Of a DNA stretch of 64,000 bases, positions 59,983-64,000 are shown one piece after another; positions within the stretch are counted from its first letter, which is position 1; each line of letters opens with the position of its first letter. This DNA is from Hydrogenophilales bacterium (GTDB lineage Bacteria > Pseudomonadota > Gammaproteobacteria > Burkholderiales > Thiobacillaceae): positions 186,001-250,000 of the forward strand of contig JAHFRD010000003.1 of assembly GCA_023258975.1 (NCBI GenBank), written 5' to 3'. Under the pieces are notes generated by a model that saw nothing but the letters and a program-made list of their open reading frames with translations, was not told the origin of the DNA and made no database searches. A program made the position numbers and the translations under genes.

Positions 59983-61007
59983 TGGGTTCTCCCGCAAGTT
60001 TCAGCATCGCCGGCCGCGAAATCGGCCCGGACGCCCCTTGCCTGGTCATCGCCGAAGCGGGCGTCAACCATTTCGGCAGCATGGAGAAGGCCTTCCGCCT
60101 GGTGGACATGGCCGTGGAAGCCGGCGCGGATGTCCTGAAGATCCAGCACTTCCACACGGATCGCCTGATCGGCAACTCGGCGGCCGACTGGCGCGACCGC
60201 ATGCGCTCCAAGGAACTCTCCGAAGCCGACGTGCGGCGCATCAAGGAATATTGCGACCAGCGCGGCATCCTGTTCCTGTGCACCCCCCACGACGACTGGG
60301 CCTTGCGCTTCCTGAACGAGGACATCGGTCTGCCCGCCTTCAAGATCGGCTCCGGCGAGGTGGAGAACTGGCCCTTCCTGGCCCAGGTCGCCCGCTGCGG
60401 CAAGCCGGTCATCCTGTCCACCGGCATGTACCGCATGGAGCAGATCCGCGAGGCCATCCAGGTGCTGGCCGAAAATGGCTGCCCCGCCCTGTCCATCCTG
60501 CATTGCGTGACCAGCTACCCGGCGCCGCCCGAGTCCATTAACCTCAAGGTCATGGACGATATCCGCGCCTTCTTCCCCGGTCCGGTAGGCTATTCCGACC
60601 ACACCGCCGGCACGGCCGTGCCGCTGGCGGCGGTGGCACGCGGCGCGAACGTGCTGGAGAAGCACATCACCCTGGATCGCGACGTTCCCAACGCCCAGGA
60701 CTGGAAGGTGTCCTGCGACCCCTCGAATTTCGCCACCTTCGTTGCCCAGGTGCGGGAAATCGAGGCGGCCCTGGGCAACACCGACAAGAACATCGGCGAG
60801 ATGGAGCAGAACGCTTTGCTGTGGGCGCGCAAAAGCCTGCACGCGGCCAATGCCATCCCTGCCGGCTACGCTATCGACGCGGCCATGCTCGTGGCCCAGC
60901 GCCCCGGCAAGGGCATCTCGCCAGCCCACCTTGCCAGTCTGATCGGACGCACCGTCAAGATGGACATTCCCGCTGGCACCATGATCGACTGGGACATGAT
61001 CGGTTAA
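59982..61007 (+). CDS. neuB: Nonulosonate synthase (NeuB/LegI type)
   Basis: A 341-residue enzyme. It has an N-terminal TIM barrel (VIAEAGVNHFGSMEKAF, FKIGSGEVENWPFL, ILSTGMYRMEQI, ILHCVTSYPAPPE, VGYSDHTAGTAVPLAA, LEKHITLDRD) and a C-terminal SAF antifreeze-like domain (about 285-341). It condenses phosphoenolpyruvate with ManNAc or a dideoxy analogue. GGAAGAG stands five bases before the ATG at 59982, which overlaps the preceding stop; ATG 59970 is a longer alternative. The specific product (Neu5Ac, legionaminic or other) is not decided by sequence alone. Confidence 0.92.
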   Translation: MGSPASFSIAGREIGPDAPCLVIAEAGVNHFGSMEKAFRLVDMAVEAGADVLKIQHFHTDRLIGNSAADWRDRMRSKELSEADVRRIKEYCDQRGILFLCTPHDDWALRFLNEDIGLPAFKIGSGEVENWPFLAQVARCGKPVILSTGMYRMEQIREAIQVLAENGCPALSILHCVTSYPAPPESINLKVMDDIRAFFPGPVGYSDHTAGTAVPLAAVARGANVLEKHITLDRDVPNAQDWKVSCDPSNFATFVAQVREIEAALGNTDKNIGEMEQNALLWARKSLHAANAIPAGYAIDAAMLVAQRPGKGISPAHLASLIGRTVKMDIPAGTMIDWDMIG

Positions 61008-61010
61008 GCC

Positions 61011-61949
61011 ATGATCACCTGGGACATCGACGCCAGCATTCTCCATTCCCCCGCTATCACCAACCGCAACCTCTTCGCGGATACGATCGCCTCCCGGCCC
61101 GCGGAGGAAATCATCACCCAGTACGCCGGCCTGACGCCACTGCAAATCGAACAGGAATTCGGGGAGATCTTCGCGATTGTGCGCGATCTCGGCATCCAAC
61201 TGCGCGGCACCGGGCTGGAACTGGGTGCTGGCCTGGGTGTGCTATCGGCCATGTCGGTGAACTGCTGGCCGGAGATCGAACAGCTTTACGCCCTGGAAGT
61301 TGTGCCCAGGATTATCGAGTTGCTGCAACCCAAAACCGTGCGGTACATCGCCCCGGCCGGGGCGGACAAGATTCTCGGCGTGCTCGGCTCGTTCGATGAC
61401 ATGCGTGTGCCGGATGGGCATTTCGACTTCTGCATCGAATACGCCTCGCTGCACCATAGCGACGACCTGCCGCGCACCCTGCGAGAGACCGCGCGCGTAC
61501 TCAAGCCGGGCGCCCCCCTGGTCGCCATTGACCGCGCCCATTACGACGGCGTATCGAGCGAGCAACTCCAGTTCATGCTCGACGTTCACTACTCTGCGAC
61601 GTGGAAACGTCGCTATGGCTATTCCGACGCCCCATTGAGCCGCGCCCAGAACGGCGAGCATGAGATACGCATGAAGGAATGGCTGGCCGCGTTCGACAGC
61701 ACGGGTTTCGAGGTCGTTCGCCGCATCGAGCTGCGCCCCACCGGCTGGCGCGCGCTGCGCTACAAGACCGCCCTGATGCTGCCCTTCACCATGCGCCGTG
61801 CCCTCGGCCTCCATCCCTCGCGGGTTCGGCCCGCCCTCGCCGAACTGGCTTGGCTGGCGGCGGGACTGCTGGGCCTGTCGCCTAGCTCCAACACCTATCT
61901 GCCAGCCGCCAAGGAGCACACCCTGTTCATCACCCGGAAGCGGCCATGA
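61011..61949 (+). CDS. SAM-dependent methyltransferase
   Basis: A 312-residue class I methyltransferase. SAM motif GLELGAGLGVLSAM near residue 70, the acidic loop YALEVVPRI, and the post-motif FDFCIEYASLHHSDDL with a RVLKPGAPLVAIDRAHY strand. A hydrophobic stretch near residues 270-290 is notable. It overlaps the next gene as ATGA. It probably methylates the nonulosonate or another residue in the glycan. Confidence 0.82.
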   Translation: MITWDIDASILHSPAITNRNLFADTIASRPAEEIITQYAGLTPLQIEQEFGEIFAIVRDLGIQLRGTGLELGAGLGVLSAMSVNCWPEIEQLYALEVVPRIIELLQPKTVRYIAPAGADKILGVLGSFDDMRVPDGHFDFCIEYASLHHSDDLPRTLRETARVLKPGAPLVAIDRAHYDGVSSEQLQFMLDVHYSATWKRRYGYSDAPLSRAQNGEHEIRMKEWLAAFDSTGFEVVRRIELRPTGWRALRYKTALMLPFTMRRALGLHPSRVRPALAELAWLAAGLLGLSPSSNTYLPAAKEHTLFITRKRP

Positions 61950-63547
61950 GCAGACTCATGATCCTGCCGGCCTTCGGCGTCTGGCCGATGCTGGAATATG
62001 AACTGGACATCGTCGAGCGGCGGCTCGCCGAGGGCGACGAGGTGGTCTGGCTGATGTGCGAGGGCAACGCACCATTCTGTCCGGCCAACCTGGCCCTCAA
62101 GAAACGGGTCTGCCTGGAATGCCGCTCCCGCACCCGCGCCGGACTCGACTGGTTGAGCCACCACGAGAACCTCACCGTGGGCAGACTCTACAACCTGGAA
62201 CCGACCCAGCGCACCGAAAGCGAGGACTGGGCCGGCCAGGCCATCCTCGGCCCCGAACCCACGGCACTCGGTTTGCCCCCGGAACTGGCCGCCACCGACT
62301 GGTATGAGTCGGCCTATTCCACCCTCCAGACCACCTATAAGGAATTCCGTCCCGACCTGTCCGTGCGCGAGCCGATGCTGCGGCGCATGATCCTCGACTT
62401 CTTCCAGTCCCACCTGGCATTCCGCAACAACCTTGCTTGTCACAATCCAGACGAGGTGTGGCTGTTCAACGGTCGCATCACCCGCTTCCGCCCCGCGCTG
62501 CGTGTCTGTCAACGTGAATCACGGCGGGTATTCGCTTATGAATACCCGTACCAGGGCTTCAAACGTTACGTCGTGTTCGAGGGGCAGTATCCACACGACT
62601 TCGGCTTCCGCTCGCGCACCTGGAAGCAGCGTTTCGACGCCAACCCGCTGCCGCTGAAACGGAAGCTGGCCATCGGCGACACTTGGTACCGCAAGCGGCT
62701 GTCGCGCATCCAGACCAACTACGAGAAGGTGTTTTCCGCCTGGCAGACCGAGGGATTGTTGCCACCGGACTGGAACCGGGAACGCTACAACGTGGCGGTA
62801 TTCAACAGTTCGGAATGGGAATCTGCGGGCGTGCCGGAATCCCGGCGCTGGAACTACGAGGACCAGTATTCGGCGCTGGAGCGCATCCTGCAGGACACCC
62901 GGCATCTGCCCCACCTGCATTTCACCTTCCGCATCCATCCGCATATGGCCAAGAAGGACAGGGAAAGCGCCGAGCGCTTCCTGACCCTGGCGCGCTTTCC
63001 CAACGTCACCGTCCTGCCGCCGGAATCGAAATACGACACCTATGCCCTGGTCATGGCCAGCGACGTGGTGCTGACCTTCTATTCCCTGGTCGGCGTGGAA
63101 ACCGCCTGGCTCGGCCGGCAGGCCATCTGCCTCGGCCCGACGCCCTACCAGGATTTCGGCTGCGTCTATCTGCCGCGTAGCCACGAGGAACTGCTGGACA
63201 CCCTGGCCCATCCAGAACAGACCGCCAATCGCTTCCCGAGCATCGAGGCGCGCAAGCGTGGCGCCCAGGAATTCGCCTTCGCGCGCCTGTTCTCCGGCAC
63301 CAAGTCGCGCCACGTGGTCAAGCGCCACTACGCCCGGGCACTCATGCGGCGGGGCGGGGTAACCAGCGCGATCAAGGCGGCCTTTGCCATCCGCGCCCTG
63401 AACCGGGCGCTGTCGCTGCCGGCCTATGTCGTCGAGGCCATCCAGCGCATCAGCAAGGACGAATTCCTGCGCAAGGAAATCGCCCAGGCGCCTAGCCGGG
63501 CTGTGCTGCGCTTCATCCGCGACCGACTGATGGGCACCGTGCCCTGA
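61946..63547 (+). CDS. Glycan-cluster protein of capsule-synthesis type, 533 aa
   Basis: A soluble 533-residue protein. It opens MSRLMILPAFGVWPMLEYEL and carries AWQTEGLLPPDWNRERYNVAVFNSSEWE-like text in the middle (shown only in part: VAVFNSSEWESAG) and HFTFRIHPHMAKKDRESAERFL, SKYDTYALVMASDVVLTFYSLVGVETAWL in its last third, which resemble the C-terminal half of GT-B capsule transferases. The family is not recognised. Overlap with the methyltransferase gene and convergence with the last gene place it at the end of the operon. Confidence 0.7.
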   Translation: MSRLMILPAFGVWPMLEYELDIVERRLAEGDEVVWLMCEGNAPFCPANLALKKRVCLECRSRTRAGLDWLSHHENLTVGRLYNLEPTQRTESEDWAGQAILGPEPTALGLPPELAATDWYESAYSTLQTTYKEFRPDLSVREPMLRRMILDFFQSHLAFRNNLACHNPDEVWLFNGRITRFRPALRVCQRESRRVFAYEYPYQGFKRYVVFEGQYPHDFGFRSRTWKQRFDANPLPLKRKLAIGDTWYRKRLSRIQTNYEKVFSAWQTEGLLPPDWNRERYNVAVFNSSEWESAGVPESRRWNYEDQYSALERILQDTRHLPHLHFTFRIHPHMAKKDRESAERFLTLARFPNVTVLPPESKYDTYALVMASDVVLTFYSLVGVETAWLGRQAICLGPTPYQDFGCVYLPRSHEELLDTLAHPEQTANRFPSIEARKRGAQEFAFARLFSGTKSRHVVKRHYARALMRRGGVTSAIKAAFAIRALNRALSLPAYVVEAIQRISKDEFLRKEIAQAPSRAVLRFIRDRLMGTVP

Positions 63548-63576
63548 GCGGCTTCAAGCGGTCCCGAGCACGGTCT

Positions 63577-64000
63577 TCAGCGCCGCCTTGGCAGCATCAG
63601 TTTCCGTACCACCGCCTGCGGACTGGGCAGATAGCTTTCCTTGAAGGTGTAGCGGTCGGCTTCCTGATCGGGCAGGAATGCCTGCGGATGGGCCAGCGGA
63701 AAACCCAGCTCGCCCGCCGCCATGTTGGCGGCACGGGTCAGGTTGCGGGTGTGGTGGGCCTGCTCGCCAAAACCGATATTGCTCACCAGATTGATCTGGG
63801 GAATCACGTTGACGCGGTGCTGGAGCCAGTTGGCGAATAGCCATTGATAGTCCCATGTGTCGATCAGGCCGGCATGAGTGCGATCAAGGATGCGCCCCCA
63901 GTAGGCGCACTCCAGCCGGCCACCAAGGCTGTCCAGCACCCGATCCCGGTAGGCGGGCCATAGATGCATGGCCGCGTCGTAGCTCGCCCAGCGATCCCGC
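63577..64000 (-). CDS. Glycosyltransferase, HlpA-like, C-terminal part (5' end outside window)
   Basis: The last 140 or so codons of a minus-strand gene that continues past base 64000. The segments TWDYQWLFANWLQHRVNVIPQINLVSNIGFG-type (landmarks WDYQWLFANWL and LVSNIGFGEQA) and LGFPLAHPQAFLPD match the C-terminus of HlpA-like nucleotide-sugar transferases found in glycan loci. It converges with the preceding gene. The N-terminal GT-A domain is not in view. Confidence 0.72.
   Translation of the reverse strand, partial: RDRWASYDAAMHLWPAYRDRVLDSLGGRLECAYWGRILDRTHAGLIDTWDYQWLFANWLQHRVNVIPQINLVSNIGFGEQAHHTRNLTRAANMAAGELGFPLAHPQAFLPDQEADRYTFKESYLPSPQAVVRKLMLPRRR

Overview
The window is high-GC (about 63-65 % by eye), densely packed chromosomal DNA from a betaproteobacterium. 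The gene order ftsY-ftsE-ftsX-rpoH, a perfect CIRCE operator in front of rpoH, an rsmD-coaD-ferredoxin group beside an M16 peptidase pair, and a cheV-cheV-cheY-cheZ-cheA motility operon fit a Rhodocyclales/Nitrosomonadales-like organism. No rRNA, tRNA or CRISPR array was found.

Layout. 1-2.5 kb: molybdenum cofactor genes (moeA partial, mobB, divergent moaA). 2.6-10.5 kb: housekeeping genes: a 34-aa membrane peptide, rpoH with CIRCE, ftsX/ftsE/ftsY, two M16 peptidase subunits, rsmD, coaD, ferredoxin. 10.6-21.3 kb: a PilZ-like protein, YqhA-like membrane protein, two periplasmic thioredoxin-fold proteins, a TolC-like channel with a short adaptor but no pump, a Y-family polymerase behind two GAAC-N4-GTTC palindromes, a beta-propeller/thioredoxin pair, a lipoprotein, an AIM24-type gene remnant and sixA. 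21.4-27.8 kb: an EAL-HDOD protein and the chemotaxis operon, read from a near-consensus sigma-28 promoter. 27.9-33.5 kb: an Aas-like acyl-ACP synthetase and a DevBCA-like ABC exporter. 33.5-36.3 kb: a small accessory island with an orphan csx16 pair, an RHH/PIN toxin-antitoxin, an IS21 fragment inserted in an IS4-type transposase fragment, and the tail of a REP-associated tyrosine transposase (RAYT). 36.4-41.6 kb: fmdB-type gene, DUF502 protein, aspS, a sodB remnant, an exported double PilJ-domain protein and mdeA. 41.8-64 kb: a large surface-glycan cluster.

The glycan cluster holds an initiating lipid-linked sugar transferase, a WbpM-type dehydratase and an epimerase; glycosyltransferases; two radical-SAM enzymes around a PglK-like ABC flippase; an AT-rich deacetylase/formyltransferase pair; and a nonulosonate block (neuC, neuA, neuB) with an intact UDP-sulfoquinovose synthase between neuA and neuB. 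Together they suggest an undescribed acidic surface glycan that may carry both a sialic-acid-like sugar and sulfoquinovose.

Two families of GTAG-headed REP hairpins are scattered through the window. Three copies of one family supply the TAG stop codon of the adjoining gene, and a RAYT remnant lies next to a long composite copy.
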